Positions 1-8,814 of a stretch of DNA of 64,000 nucleotides are shown piece after piece. The notes beneath the pieces are model-generated. The model was not told the origin of the DNA and ran no database searches. It saw only the letters and a list, made by a program, of their open reading frames with translations. Positions within the stretch are counted from its first letter, which is position 1. Every line of letters starts with the position of its first letter. The stretch is from an uncultured Clostridia bacterium. Lineage in GTDB: Bacteria > Bacillota > Clostridia > TANB77 > CAG-508. Both the position numbers and the translations under genes were made by a program. The stretch is taken from contig CAKOUO010000001.1 of the NCBI GenBank assembly GCA_934120645.1, forward strand, positions 1 through 64,000, written 5' to 3'.

Positions 1-102
1 AAAGTTGTTATTTTTGAAGGTGATAAAAACTTAATTGGAAATATGGTTGAACTTAAAATAGTTTCTGAACATATGTGGTATTTGAAGGGTGAATTAAAAT
101 AA
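1..102 (+). CDS. miaB: MiaB C-terminal end (tRNA methylthiotransferase), partial
   Basis: The window opens inside a reading frame of 33 residues ending at TAA (100-102). The residues (IFEGDKNLIGNMV, then HMWYLKGEL) look like the last strands of the C-terminal TRAM domain of MiaB, the radical-SAM enzyme that adds a methylthio group to i6A37 of tRNA. The stop overlaps the next start by one base (TAATG), so the genes are translationally coupled. mutS one gene downstream supports the call, because miaB-mutS is a common firmicute arrangement. The catalytic part lies outside the window. Confidence 0.72.
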   Translation, partial: KVVIFEGDKNLIGNMVELKIVSEHMWYLKGELK

Positions 103-845
103 TGGAAAGAAAAGAAGAGTTTTTGCAAAGAATAAGAAAAATTGAAAAATCAGATTTTAAAAAAGTCATAGATAAGCAAATGACATTAGAAGAAATGGCA
201 AAATTATATAATATGGATGTTAAAACATTAAAGCAAAAAATAGAAAATTTAGCTAGTACTGATATTGAATGGAATAAACTTTTTAGTGAATATTATGGAA
301 AAAGAAATGACTATAATGGATATGATTTTAAATGTGAAATGATAGAGATGTTAATAGAAGATTTATCACAAACACAAATGGCTAAAAAGATAGGAATACC
401 AAGAGAAACATTAACAACAAAAATAAATCAATTGGATGACAATGATGAGTTAAAACAAGAATTACAAAAGCATTCAATTAGAAAGAAAAATCACAGAAAG
501 TTAAACTTTGAAGAGAAACTAAAGTTGATGGTTTTTATAGATGAATATATTAAAAAGAATAATATTGAGAAAAGCCGAGAATATGAGGTTACTAAAGGAA
601 GTAAAGTTGAACAGAGGTTGTTTTATTTAAATCAAATCTTAAATTTTTATGATGATGTAAAAGAAAGTTATCCTGACTTGACTGAGAAACAAATTAGTGA
701 ACAACTAGATTTTGATCCTAGTACAATTAGGAGATATAAAAAAGAAAGAGAACTTTTAATAAATTTGCGTGATAAAGAAAGAGATGGAAAAATAAAAGAA
801 AATGATAAAAAACAAAATGAGATAGATGAAGAAGAAAGGGAGTAA
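102..845 (+). CDS. Unknown protein with three helix-turn-helix segments, between miaB and mutS
   Basis: I do not recognise this 247-residue family. Three stretches have the look of short HTH units: about residues 27-47 (TLEEMAKLYNMDVKTLKQKI), 88-108 (QTQMAKKIGIPRETLTTKI) and 193-213 (TEKQISEQLDFDPSTIRRY). The rest is charged and lysine-rich, with a Glu/Lys tail after residue 220. No signal peptide or membrane segment is present, so it is probably cytoplasmic and may bind DNA. Its start overlaps the miaB stop and mutS begins 5 bases after its stop, so it is co-transcribed with mutS. A role in regulation or repair is only inferred from position. Confidence 0.6.
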   Translation: MERKEEFLQRIRKIEKSDFKKVIDKQMTLEEMAKLYNMDVKTLKQKIENLASTDIEWNKLFSEYYGKRNDYNGYDFKCEMIEMLIEDLSQTQMAKKIGIPRETLTTKINQLDDNDELKQELQKHSIRKKNHRKLNFEEKLKLMVFIDEYIKKNNIEKSREYEVTKGSKVEQRLFYLNQILNFYDDVKESYPDLTEKQISEQLDFDPSTIRRYKKERELLINLRDKERDGKIKENDKKQNEIDEEERE

Positions 846-850
846 TAAAT

Positions 851-3463
851 ATGGCAGAATTTTCACCAATGATGCAAAGATATCTTGAAACAAAAGAACA
901 ATACAAAGACTGCATCTTATTTTATAGACTAGGTGACTTTTACGAGATGTTCTTTGACGATGCAGTAACAGCATCAAGAGAACTAGAATTAACTTTAACA
1001 GGAAAAGATTGTGGACAAGAAGAAAGGGCCCCAATGTGTGGAATTCCACATCATGCGGCTGAAATATATATTTCAAGATTAATTGCAAAAGGTTATAAGG
1101 TTGCAATATGCGAACAGTTAGAAGATCCAAAAACTGCAAAAGGAATAGTAAAAAGAGGGGTTATAAGAGTAGTAACACCAGGAACTGTAGTTGACAGTAA
1201 TATGCTAGAAGAAAGAAAAAATAATTTCATAATGTCAATTTTTAAATCTGGAATTTATTTTGGAATTAGTGTTTGTGATATTTCAACTGGTGAATTTTAT
1301 TCTGCAGAAATAAAGGACAACCAAAACTTCCCATTGGTTTTAGACGAAATTGCAAGATATATGCCATCAGAGCTTGTAATAAATAGTATGATGTCAGATT
1401 GCCAAGAAGAAATGGATAAGATAAAAGAAAGGTTTGACTCATATATTACAAGATTTAATGACAAATTTTTCACTGATGATGCAGAAAAAATAAGATATAG
1501 ATTTAATTTTGTTGATAGTAATCAAAATGAAATAACAAATATTGCTGATAAAACATTAGCAGTATGTTCAATAAATGCGTTAATTGAGTACATTGAGCAA
1601 ACTCAAATGACTACACTTGACCACATTAATAAGATAACAGTTTACAATATTTCAAAATATATGTCACTTGATATAAATGCAAGAAGAAACCTTGAAATAA
1701 CTGAAAAAATGAGAGATAAATCAAAAAAAGGAACTCTTTTATGGGTACTTGACAAAACATCTACTTCAATGGGGGGAAGAGCTTTAAGAAGATGGCTTAA
1801 TGATCCACTTATAGATACAGCAGAAATTAACAGAAGACTTGAGTCTGTAAAAGAATTAAAAGATGATGTGATTTTAAGAGGAGATGTAGTAGAAAACCTA
1901 AAAAAAGTATATGACATTGAGCGTCTTGCAGGAAAAATGGCTTATGGTAATGCAAATGCAAGAGATATGATTACATTAAAAAATTCATTATCAAAATTAC
2001 CAGATTTGAAAAAAGTTCTAGTAAATGTTAATTCTGTTATGTTAAAAGACTTATATGAAAATTTAGATGAATTACAAGATATATATGAACTTGTTGATAA
2101 ATCAATAGTAGAAGACCCACCAATGACAGTAAAAGATGGTGGAATTATCAAACTTGGATATGATGAAGAAATAGACAAATTAAAAACTGCTACAACAGAG
2201 GGTAAAAATTGGATTATTCAATTAGAGGCTGAAGAAAGAGAAAAAACAGGAATTAAAAACTTAAAAGTTGGATTTAACAAGGTATTTGGATATTTTATAG
2301 AAGTTACAAAATCATATTTAGACCAAGTTCCAGAGAGGTTTGTAAGAAAACAAACTTTAACAAATGCAGAAAGATTCATAACAGAAGAATTAAAAAATTT
2401 AGAAAATCAAATACTTGGAGCAGAGGAAAAAGTTGTAAACTTAGAATATAATGCATTTGTTCAAATAAGAGAAGAAATTGCTAAAAATGTAAAAAGACTA
2501 CAAAAATCAGCAAATATTGTATCAACATTAGATGTACTTACATCATTTGCAACAGTAGCAGAAGATTTGAATTATTGTATGCCAAAAGTTGATGATTCAG
2601 GAATTATAGATATTAAAGGTGGAAGACATCCTGTAATAGATAAAATGCTTGGAACAGGGGTATTTGTTGAAAATGATACATATCTAGATAAAGAAGAAAA
2701 CAGGTTATCAATTATAACAGGACCTAATATGGCTGGTAAATCAACATATATGAGACAAGTTGCACTAATAACATTAATGGCCCAAGTAGGTTCATTTGTA
2801 CCAGCAACATCAGCTCAAATAGGAGTCGTAGACAAAATATTTACAAGGGTTGGTGCATCAGATGATTTAAGTATGGGACAAAGTACATTTATGGTAGAGA
2901 TGATGGAAGTAGCAACAATACTAAAAGAAGCGACTTCAAATAGTCTGGTAATATTAGACGAAATAGGTAGAGGAACTTCAACATATGATGGACTTTCAAT
3001 TGCATGGGCTGTTGCAGAATACATTGCAGATAAAGAAAAATGTGGAGCTAAAACATTATTTGCAACACATTACCATGAATTAACAGAACTAGAAGAAAAA
3101 CTTGAAGGTGTAAAAAACTATAATATAGCAGTTAAAGAAAAAGGAGAAGATATAATCTTTTTAAGAAAAATTTTAAGAGGTGGAACAGATGAAAGCTATG
3201 GTATTCATGTTGCACGTTTAGCAGGTGTGCCAAAAGCTGTAACACAAAAGGCAGATGAAATCTTAAGAGGCTTAGAAAGAAAAAATATTTTAACTGGAAA
3301 AAAACAAGAAAAAGAAAATAAAAAAGCAGTTGAAGGTCAATTTGATATGTTTAATTATAAATTGGCTGAAATTGCTCACGAAATAGATAAGGTTAACTTA
3401 AATGAGCTAACTCCAATAGATGCTTTGAATACTTTAGTTAGAATAAAAGAAAAAATGAAATAA
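851..3463 (+). CDS. mutS: DNA mismatch repair protein MutS
   Basis: 870 residues, normal for MutS. The N-terminal mismatch-recognition domain carries the Phe-x-Glu element (GDFYEMF, F30 and E32). The ATPase domain has a Walker A GPNMAGKST near residue 624 and a Walker B followed by the signature loop (VILDEIGRGTSTYDG) near residue 700, then a HIS motif ATHYHELTELE. A C-terminal extension ends in a small helical region. MutS binds mispaired bases and recruits MutL. No mutL follows; the next gene is convergent and separated by a terminator hairpin. Confidence 0.97.
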   Translation: MAEFSPMMQRYLETKEQYKDCILFYRLGDFYEMFFDDAVTASRELELTLTGKDCGQEERAPMCGIPHHAAEIYISRLIAKGYKVAICEQLEDPKTAKGIVKRGVIRVVTPGTVVDSNMLEERKNNFIMSIFKSGIYFGISVCDISTGEFYSAEIKDNQNFPLVLDEIARYMPSELVINSMMSDCQEEMDKIKERFDSYITRFNDKFFTDDAEKIRYRFNFVDSNQNEITNIADKTLAVCSINALIEYIEQTQMTTLDHINKITVYNISKYMSLDINARRNLEITEKMRDKSKKGTLLWVLDKTSTSMGGRALRRWLNDPLIDTAEINRRLESVKELKDDVILRGDVVENLKKVYDIERLAGKMAYGNANARDMITLKNSLSKLPDLKKVLVNVNSVMLKDLYENLDELQDIYELVDKSIVEDPPMTVKDGGIIKLGYDEEIDKLKTATTEGKNWIIQLEAEEREKTGIKNLKVGFNKVFGYFIEVTKSYLDQVPERFVRKQTLTNAERFITEELKNLENQILGAEEKVVNLEYNAFVQIREEIAKNVKRLQKSANIVSTLDVLTSFATVAEDLNYCMPKVDDSGIIDIKGGRHPVIDKMLGTGVFVENDTYLDKEENRLSIITGPNMAGKSTYMRQVALITLMAQVGSFVPATSAQIGVVDKIFTRVGASDDLSMGQSTFMVEMMEVATILKEATSNSLVILDEIGRGTSTYDGLSIAWAVAEYIADKEKCGAKTLFATHYHELTELEEKLEGVKNYNIAVKEKGEDIIFLRKILRGGTDESYGIHVARLAGVPKAVTQKADEILRGLERKNILTGKKQEKENKKAVEGQFDMFNYKLAEIAHEIDKVNLNELTPIDALNTLVRIKEKMK

Positions 3464-3498
3464 AGGGATTTGAGGTTTTATCCTCAGAATCCCTTTTA
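3463..3498. terminator. Bidirectional intrinsic terminator between mutS and rqcH
   Basis: A hairpin of about 14 bp (AAGGGATTTGAGG pairing with CCTCAGAATCCCTT, loop TTTTAT) with A-rich and T-rich flanks on both sides. It can end mutS transcripts on the plus strand and rqcH transcripts on the minus strand. Confidence 0.8.
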
Positions 3499-3533
3499 AT
3501 ATAATTAATAATTTATTTTGTTTTTATTAAAAA

Positions 3534-5267
3534 TTATGGATTTACAGATAATGTTTTATTATTAGTATAAATAACCATACCTGGTTTAGATCCAGAAGGC
3601 TTTTTTACAAATTTAACTTCACAGTAATCTACAGGAACATTAGAAGAATTTTTTGCTTTACTATGTAATGCTGCAATTTGAGCAACTTTAATTAAAACTT
3701 CATTAGATGGATAAGGCAAATTATCATTAATTTTTAGAATAGTATGGCTTCCGTGAAAGTCTTTTGTGTGAAACCAAATATCTTTTTTATTTGCATATTT
3801 TAATGTTAAATAATCATTTTCTTTATTATTTCTTCCTACTAATACAGTATAACCATCAACATTGTATTTTATTGGATTAAAAGAAACAGTTTTGTTTTTT
3901 GTTAGTTTTGATTTTTTTAATTTATTTTTTTTATTATCTTTTGTAGAACTTGAAATTTTATCTTTAAATATATCATTTTCGGATATTTCTTCAAATATAT
4001 TTGTAATATCATCAATAGAAGTGGCATTTTCTAATTCGTAAACAACGCTTTCAATATAATTTAATTCATCTAAAGTTTCTTTTTTTTGGCTAGATACAAT
4101 TTCTAAAGCATTTTTAAGTTTTGAATATTTTTTAAAAAATCTTTTTGCATTTATATTTGGTGGAAAGCGTTTATCCAGTTTTATTGTTATTAAATTATTA
4201 TTATCATAGTAATTTTCAACTTTTATTTCTTCAAGATTTTTATTAGGAATTTTATAAAGGTTAGCAGTAATTAACTCTCCATAGATTCTATACTTATCCA
4301 TATCATCACATTCTTTTAATTTTTCATTGATATGATAAAGTCTTTTATTATATTTTTTTAAAGTATCTAATATTAATTTTAATAAAGTATTTCTATAATT
4401 TTTTAGAGTTTCGCTTGTTTCTTTTGAAAAATAAAAATCATCTATAAAGAAATTTAAATTGAAGTTATCAGTATGCTTTTTTGTTGTTAAATAAAAATCT
4501 TTTGCAGTACCGCTAGAATTTAGAATAACTTCAAATGATAAATTGTTTGTACCAATGTTATTTATTATTTCATTTATGCAATTATAAATTAATTGTATAT
4601 TGGATTTAGTTAATTCATTAATATGCAAATTATTTATAATTGCAGATATATAATTTTTACTAATTCCATTAAAAGTGTTTGAAATTTCATTTGGCAAATT
4701 ATCAATAGATGTAAGAGTTAATAAATTGTAAAATTCTTCAAAATTGCGTAATTCTAAAAAACTTTTTTTATTAGATGTTGGAAAATAATATTTTGTATGT
4801 GGCAAAATATCTCTAAATTTTTCGTCATTTTCTTTTATGTGTCGTAAACTATCTATTATAATATTTGAATCATCTAATAATATAATATTGCTATGTTTTC
4901 CCATAAGTTCAATAACAAGTTTTTTAGAGATAATATCATCAATATCATCAAATCCTTCAAATTCTAAGATTACGAGTCTTTCTAAATCAGTTGTTATAAC
5001 ATTTTTTAATTTTAAACCTATAAGATTTTTACGCAATAACATACAAAAGTTAGGAGCTACTTGCGGATTTTGCTTTGGGTGTGTAGTTAAATTTAGTCTA
5101 CAATTTTGAGATTCTATACATATATTTAAAGCATAATTACATCCGTTTAGATACATTCCTAATATAATATCATTTTTATTAGGTTCAAATACTTTATCTA
5201 TTCTAGCACCACAAAGCTCTGTGAGTTCAGTAGATATAGCTTTTGTTACAATTCCATCAAACGCCAT
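3534..5267 (-). CDS. rqcH: Ribosome quality control protein RqcH (NFACT / FbpA family)
   Basis: A 577-residue NFACT protein. The N-terminus MAFDGIVTKAI and the C-terminal NFACT-R segment (DIWFHTKDFHGSHTILK, then VPVDYCEVKFVKKP and GSKPGMVIYTNNKTL) match bacterial Rqc2/RqcH. The middle is a long coiled-coil-like section rich in Lys, Asn and Glu. RqcH binds obstructed 50S subunits holding peptidyl-tRNA and directs C-terminal Ala tailing for degradation. An upstream ATG at 5276 exists, but it abuts the AGAAGG ribosome binding site; the ATG at 5267 has better spacing and gives the family-typical start. A ribosome rescue factor is relevant in a genome that may stall at CGG codons (inference). Confidence 0.93.
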   Translation of the reverse strand: MAFDGIVTKAISTELTELCGARIDKVFEPNKNDIILGMYLNGCNYALNICIESQNCRLNLTTHPKQNPQVAPNFCMLLRKNLIGLKLKNVITTDLERLVILEFEGFDDIDDIISKKLVIELMGKHSNIILLDDSNIIIDSLRHIKENDEKFRDILPHTKYYFPTSNKKSFLELRNFEEFYNLLTLTSIDNLPNEISNTFNGISKNYISAIINNLHINELTKSNIQLIYNCINEIINNIGTNNLSFEVILNSSGTAKDFYLTTKKHTDNFNLNFFIDDFYFSKETSETLKNYRNTLLKLILDTLKKYNKRLYHINEKLKECDDMDKYRIYGELITANLYKIPNKNLEEIKVENYYDNNNLITIKLDKRFPPNINAKRFFKKYSKLKNALEIVSSQKKETLDELNYIESVVYELENATSIDDITNIFEEISENDIFKDKISSSTKDNKKNKLKKSKLTKNKTVSFNPIKYNVDGYTVLVGRNNKENDYLTLKYANKKDIWFHTKDFHGSHTILKINDNLPYPSNEVLIKVAQIAALHSKAKNSSNVPVDYCEVKFVKKPSGSKPGMVIYTNNKTLSVNP

Positions 5268-5416
5268 TGTTATCATTCCTTCTTATAATTATTATTGTAA
5301 AATATAATATCATATTTTAATTTGATATTCAAATGTTTTAATATTCAAAATTTCTTGCTTTTTATAAACCATTATAGTAAAATATGTATATCAAAAAAAG
5401 AAAGGGGAAAATTTAC

Positions 5417-7288
5417 ATGAAGATAAGAAAAAAATTAATATATACAATATTATTTTTATTCATGTTTATAGCATTTGGAACAATAAAATCAAATGCAGGT
5501 GATTTGTACTTAAATAATTTAGACTTTAAGGCACAAATAAAAACAGATGGAAGTATGGATGTAACAGAAACTTGGAATATAGATGTTGAAGACACAAATA
5601 CTTTATATAAAACATTCGAAACAGATAATTCAAAATATTCTAATATAACAAATGTAACAGTAAAAGAAATAACGGATAACCAAAATAAGGATTTTTTAAA
5701 AACTAATGAGTGGGCATACCATGTTCAAAAAGGATATTATTATGGAACAAATAATAAAGATGGAGATTTTGAAATAGGTTGGGGAGTTGGACTTGATGAT
5801 AGTTCAGCAAGTAAAAAATATGAGATTTCATATACTGTGGAAAATGTTATATCAAAATACAGTGATTATGCCGAACTTTATTGGCAATTTGTAGGAAAAA
5901 AGTTCGAAGTAAATGCAAAGAAAATAACAGGAACAATTATTTTACCATCAAATGTAAATAGTAAAGATGAGATAAAAGTATGGGGACATACAGAGGATTT
6001 AAATGGAACAATATATGCAACAGATTTAAATAAAATTGAATTTGAAATTAACAATTTTAGAAGTGGTAGATATGTAGAAGTAAGAACTTTGTTTCCAACA
6101 AACTTAATTACTTCTTCAGCAAAAACAAGAAATATAGATATATTACAAACAGTAATTGACGAAGAAACAAAGTGGGCAGATGAAGCAAATGCAAGAAGAG
6201 AAAGAGAACAGCTTATTGGAGATATAATAATTATAGGCATTATAATAGCTAATATTTTATTAGTAATATTTTTTATAATAAAAGCAATTAAATATTTAAA
6301 AGAAATGAAAAATTATAAAAAATATACACCATCAATAAAATTGGAATATTATAGAGATTTACCAGATGAAAAAGCAACACCAGGAGAAGCTGTATTTTTA
6401 TTGAATAATAGCTTTGATGAATTTGTCATAACAGATTATGGAAAAGTATTTTCTGCAACATTATTAGATTTGACATTAAAAGGATTTACAGAAATAAGAC
6501 AAGATGAAACCAAAAAAGATAAAGTAAAAATTAAAGTAATGGAAAAAAGCACAGAAAATTTGAAATCAGACGAAGTTCAAATATATAATTTTATTAAAAA
6601 TATACCATCAAAAGATGAAGAAATAACTATAAAAGATATACAAAAAGCTATATCAAAATCTGAAACAAAAACAAAAAAACTTATAGAAGATACTCATTCA
6701 AGTGTAAAAAAACAATTAACCAATAGTGGCGATTTTGACGATGTTGTAAAAGAGCAAGTGTATGATAAATATATGAATAAATTTTTATCTTATCTTGTTG
6801 CTGGAATATTTATTACTATGTTTTCAGGATTTACTTTATTAATAGCAGGAATTGCATGTATAATAGATTGTATTTTATGCAGAAAATTAGCTAATAAAGT
6901 AAATGTACTAACACAAAAGGGAATTGATGAGCAAGAAGAATGGAAAGGCTTAAAAAAATATATGGTAAACTTTTCAATGCTTGATAAAAGAGAAGTTCCA
7001 GAGTTAGTAATATGGGAAAAATATTTAGTATTTGCAACAGCATTTGGAGTTGCAGACAAAGTAATTAAACAATTAAAACTAATTTATCCAAACATGGATG
7101 AAATGTTAGATTTAAACACATATGCATATATGAATTTAATGATGAATACTAATTTTAGCAATTCTTTTTCAACAGCAATTAATTCATCAATTTCAACAGT
7201 ATATTCCTCTAGCTCAGGTGGAGGCGGAGGCTTCTCAGGAGGCGGAGGCTTTGGCCGGAGGTGGCCGGAGGCGGCGGACGGAAGATAG
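5417..7288 (+). CDS. DUF2207 family membrane protein with Gly-rich tail containing three in-frame CGG codons
   Basis: A 623-codon zero frame. The start at 5417 is chosen for its AAGGGG site; an upstream ATG at 5384 lacks one. Layout: signal peptide (about residues 1-26), extracellular beta-rich DUF2207 domain, a first membrane helix (GDIIIIGIIIANILLVIFFI), a cytosolic region, two more hydrophobic helices (YLVAGIFITMFSGF and the next), and a Gly-rich tail. Zero-frame reading ends FGRRWPEAADGR, unlike the family. Skipping the C of each in-frame CGG (7256, 7266, 7279) turns the end into an all-Gly run followed by Arg and the same TAG. The function of DUF2207 proteins is not known to me. Confidence 0.85.
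   Translation: MKIRKKLIYTILFLFMFIAFGTIKSNAGDLYLNNLDFKAQIKTDGSMDVTETWNIDVEDTNTLYKTFETDNSKYSNITNVTVKEITDNQNKDFLKTNEWAYHVQKGYYYGTNNKDGDFEIGWGVGLDDSSASKKYEISYTVENVISKYSDYAELYWQFVGKKFEVNAKKITGTIILPSNVNSKDEIKVWGHTEDLNGTIYATDLNKIEFEINNFRSGRYVEVRTLFPTNLITSSAKTRNIDILQTVIDEETKWADEANARREREQLIGDIIIIGIIIANILLVIFFIIKAIKYLKEMKNYKKYTPSIKLEYYRDLPDEKATPGEAVFLLNNSFDEFVITDYGKVFSATLLDLTLKGFTEIRQDETKKDKVKIKVMEKSTENLKSDEVQIYNFIKNIPSKDEEITIKDIQKAISKSETKTKKLIEDTHSSVKKQLTNSGDFDDVVKEQVYDKYMNKFLSYLVAGIFITMFSGFTLLIAGIACIIDCILCRKLANKVNVLTQKGIDEQEEWKGLKKYMVNFSMLDKREVPELVIWEKYLVFATAFGVADKVIKQLKLIYPNMDEMLDLNTYAYMNLMMNTNFSNSFSTAINSSISTVYSSSSGGGGGFSGGGGFGRRWPEAADGR
7256..7259 (+). other. In-frame CGG-A, candidate +1 frameshift site 1 (DUF2207 tail)
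   Basis: The zero-frame codons are TTT GGC CGG AGG. Skipping C7256 gives GGA GGT GGC, restoring the poly-Gly tail expected for this family. The CGG is in phase with the start at 5417. Confidence 0.6.
7266..7269 (+). other. In-frame CGG-A, candidate +1 frameshift site 2 (DUF2207 tail)
   Basis: After the shift at 7256 the frame reads GGA GGT GGC CGG. This CGG is again exactly in phase, and skipping its C gives GGA GGC GGC GGA. Confidence 0.6.
7279..7282 (+). other. In-frame CGG-A, candidate +1 frameshift site 3 (DUF2207 tail)
   Basis: After two shifts the frame reads GGC GGC GGA CGG. Skipping the third C gives GGA AGA TAG, so three shifts together return to the zero-frame stop at 7286-7288. 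Confidence 0.6.
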
Positions 7289-7291
7289 ATG

Positions 7292-7399
7292 TTTTGTCCT
7301 TTTAGGGACGTTTCCCTAAGGGACATTTCTTCCTGAATAAAATATATAAATAAAAAATTTTAAAATGTCCCTTAGGGAAACGTCCCTAAAAGGACAAAA
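7292..7399. repeat. REP-like inverted repeat, copy 1
   Basis: Two perfect 37-bp arms (7292-7328 and 7363-7399) flank a 34-bp AT spacer. The arm core is GTCCTTTTAGGGACGTTT then CCCTAAGGGACA. Related sequence recurs at 8731, 21069 and 22221. The GGGAC/GTCC-rich, GC-elevated palindrome resembles REP elements mobilised by REP-associated tyrosine transposases (RAYT); no such transposase is in the window. It lies between the DUF2207 gene and der, so a strong hairpin would form in the message. Confidence 0.85.
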
Positions 7400-7411
7400 G
7401 AAGGGAATAAT

Positions 7412-8743
7412 ATGTCAAAACCAATAGTAGCAATAATAGGAAAACCAAATGTAGGAAAATCAACATTTTTCAACTATTTGGCAGGAAGTAGAATATCAAT
7501 AGTACAAGATACACCAGGAGTAACAAGAGATAGAGTTTATGCAGAAACAAATTGGCGTGGAAGAAATTTTACATTAGTTGATACAGGAGGAATAGAGCCT
7601 GATTCAGATGATATTATTTTATCTCAAATGAGAGAACAGGCAAATTTGGCAGTATCAATGGCAGATGTAATAATATTTTTAACTGATATAAAGCAAGGTG
7701 TAACAGCAGCAGATAAAGAAATAGCATTAATGTTAAAAAAATCTGGAAAACCAGTTGTTTTAGTTTGCAATAAGGCAGATAATTATGAAAAACAATCACA
7801 AGAAATTTATGAATTCTATAATTTAGGAATTGGAGAGCCATATGCAATATCTGCAACAAATGCTTTAGGAATAGGTGATGTATTAGATGCAATATATGAA
7901 CATTTTCCAGAAAAAGAAGCAGGGGAAGATGATGAAGAAGTAATAAAAGTAGCTGTAATAGGAAAACCAAATGTAGGAAAGTCATCTTTAATAAATAAAA
8001 TATTAGGAGAAAAAAGAACTATTGTAAGTGATATTGCAGGAACTACAAGAGACGCAATAGACTCACCATTTGAAAATGAACATGGTAAATATGTTTTAAT
8101 AGATACAGCTGGAATAAGGAAAAAAAGCAAAGTAAATGAAAGTATCGAAAAATATAGTGTAATGAGAAGCTTATTAGCAGTAGAAAGAGCTGATGTATGC
8201 TTAATGATGATAGATGCAAATGATGGAGTAACAGAACAAGATGCAAAAATAGCAGGAGAAGCACATGAGGCAGGAAAAGGTGTTATTATAGTTGTAAATA
8301 AATGGGATGAATATGAAAAAACAACAGGAACATTAGAAAAATACAAAAAAGAAGTATATAACAAATTATCTTATTTATCATATGCTCCAATCATATTTAT
8401 ATCAGCAAAAACAGGACAAAGAGTTGACAAACTATTTGACATGATAAACAATGTTGCAAAACAAAATGCATTGAGAGTCTCAACATCTGTATTAAACCAA
8501 GTAATAAACGAAGCAATAGCAATTGTTCAACCACCAACAGACAAGGGAAGAAGATTAAAAATATTTTATGGAACACAAGTATCAACAAAACCACCAACAT
8601 TTGTTATATTTGTAAATAATAAAGAATTATTCCACTTTTCTTATCAAAGATATTTAGTAAATCAAATAAGAAAAGAATTTGGATTAGAAGGTACACCAGT
8701 AAGAATTATAGCAAGAGAAAAAAATGAAAAAACGTCCTATTAG
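7412..8743 (+). CDS. der: Ribosome biogenesis GTPase Der (EngA)
   Basis: 443 residues with two tandem Era-like GTPase domains: G1 GKPNVGKST at about 8-16 with VDTGG, and a second G1 GKPNVGKSS at about 184 with DTAGI, NKWD and SAKTG. A C-terminal KH-like domain follows (about 355-440). Der acts in late 50S subunit assembly. Ribosome binding site GAAGGG lies 7 bases before the ATG. The last codons (ACG TCC TAT TAG) sit inside the second REP-like repeat, so the element supplies the final three residues and the stop. plsY and gpsA follow on the same strand. Confidence 0.97.
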   Translation: MSKPIVAIIGKPNVGKSTFFNYLAGSRISIVQDTPGVTRDRVYAETNWRGRNFTLVDTGGIEPDSDDIILSQMREQANLAVSMADVIIFLTDIKQGVTAADKEIALMLKKSGKPVVLVCNKADNYEKQSQEIYEFYNLGIGEPYAISATNALGIGDVLDAIYEHFPEKEAGEDDEEVIKVAVIGKPNVGKSSLINKILGEKRTIVSDIAGTTRDAIDSPFENEHGKYVLIDTAGIRKKSKVNESIEKYSVMRSLLAVERADVCLMMIDANDGVTEQDAKIAGEAHEAGKGVIIVVNKWDEYEKTTGTLEKYKKEVYNKLSYLSYAPIIFISAKTGQRVDKLFDMINNVAKQNALRVSTSVLNQVINEAIAIVQPPTDKGRRLKIFYGTQVSTKPPTFVIFVNNKELFHFSYQRYLVNQIRKEFGLEGTPVRIIAREKNEKTSY

Positions 8744-8801
8744 GGACGTTTCTCAAAAGGACAAAAATGTCCTAAATAGAAACGTCCCCAAAAGGACAAA
8801 G
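8731..8801. repeat. REP-like inverted repeat, copy 2, overlapping the der stop codon
   Basis: A compact copy: ACGTCCTATTAGGGACGTTT, a CTCAAAAGGAC unit, then ATGTCCTAAATAGAAACGTCC and CCAAAAGGAC. It shares the GGGACGTTT and AAACGTCC cores of copy 1, with only a few bases between arms. It overlaps the last 13 bases of der and ends 13 bases before the plsY start, just ahead of the plsY ribosome binding site (GGGAGG). Confidence 0.8.
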
Positions 8802-8814
8802 GGAGGTAATAAAA

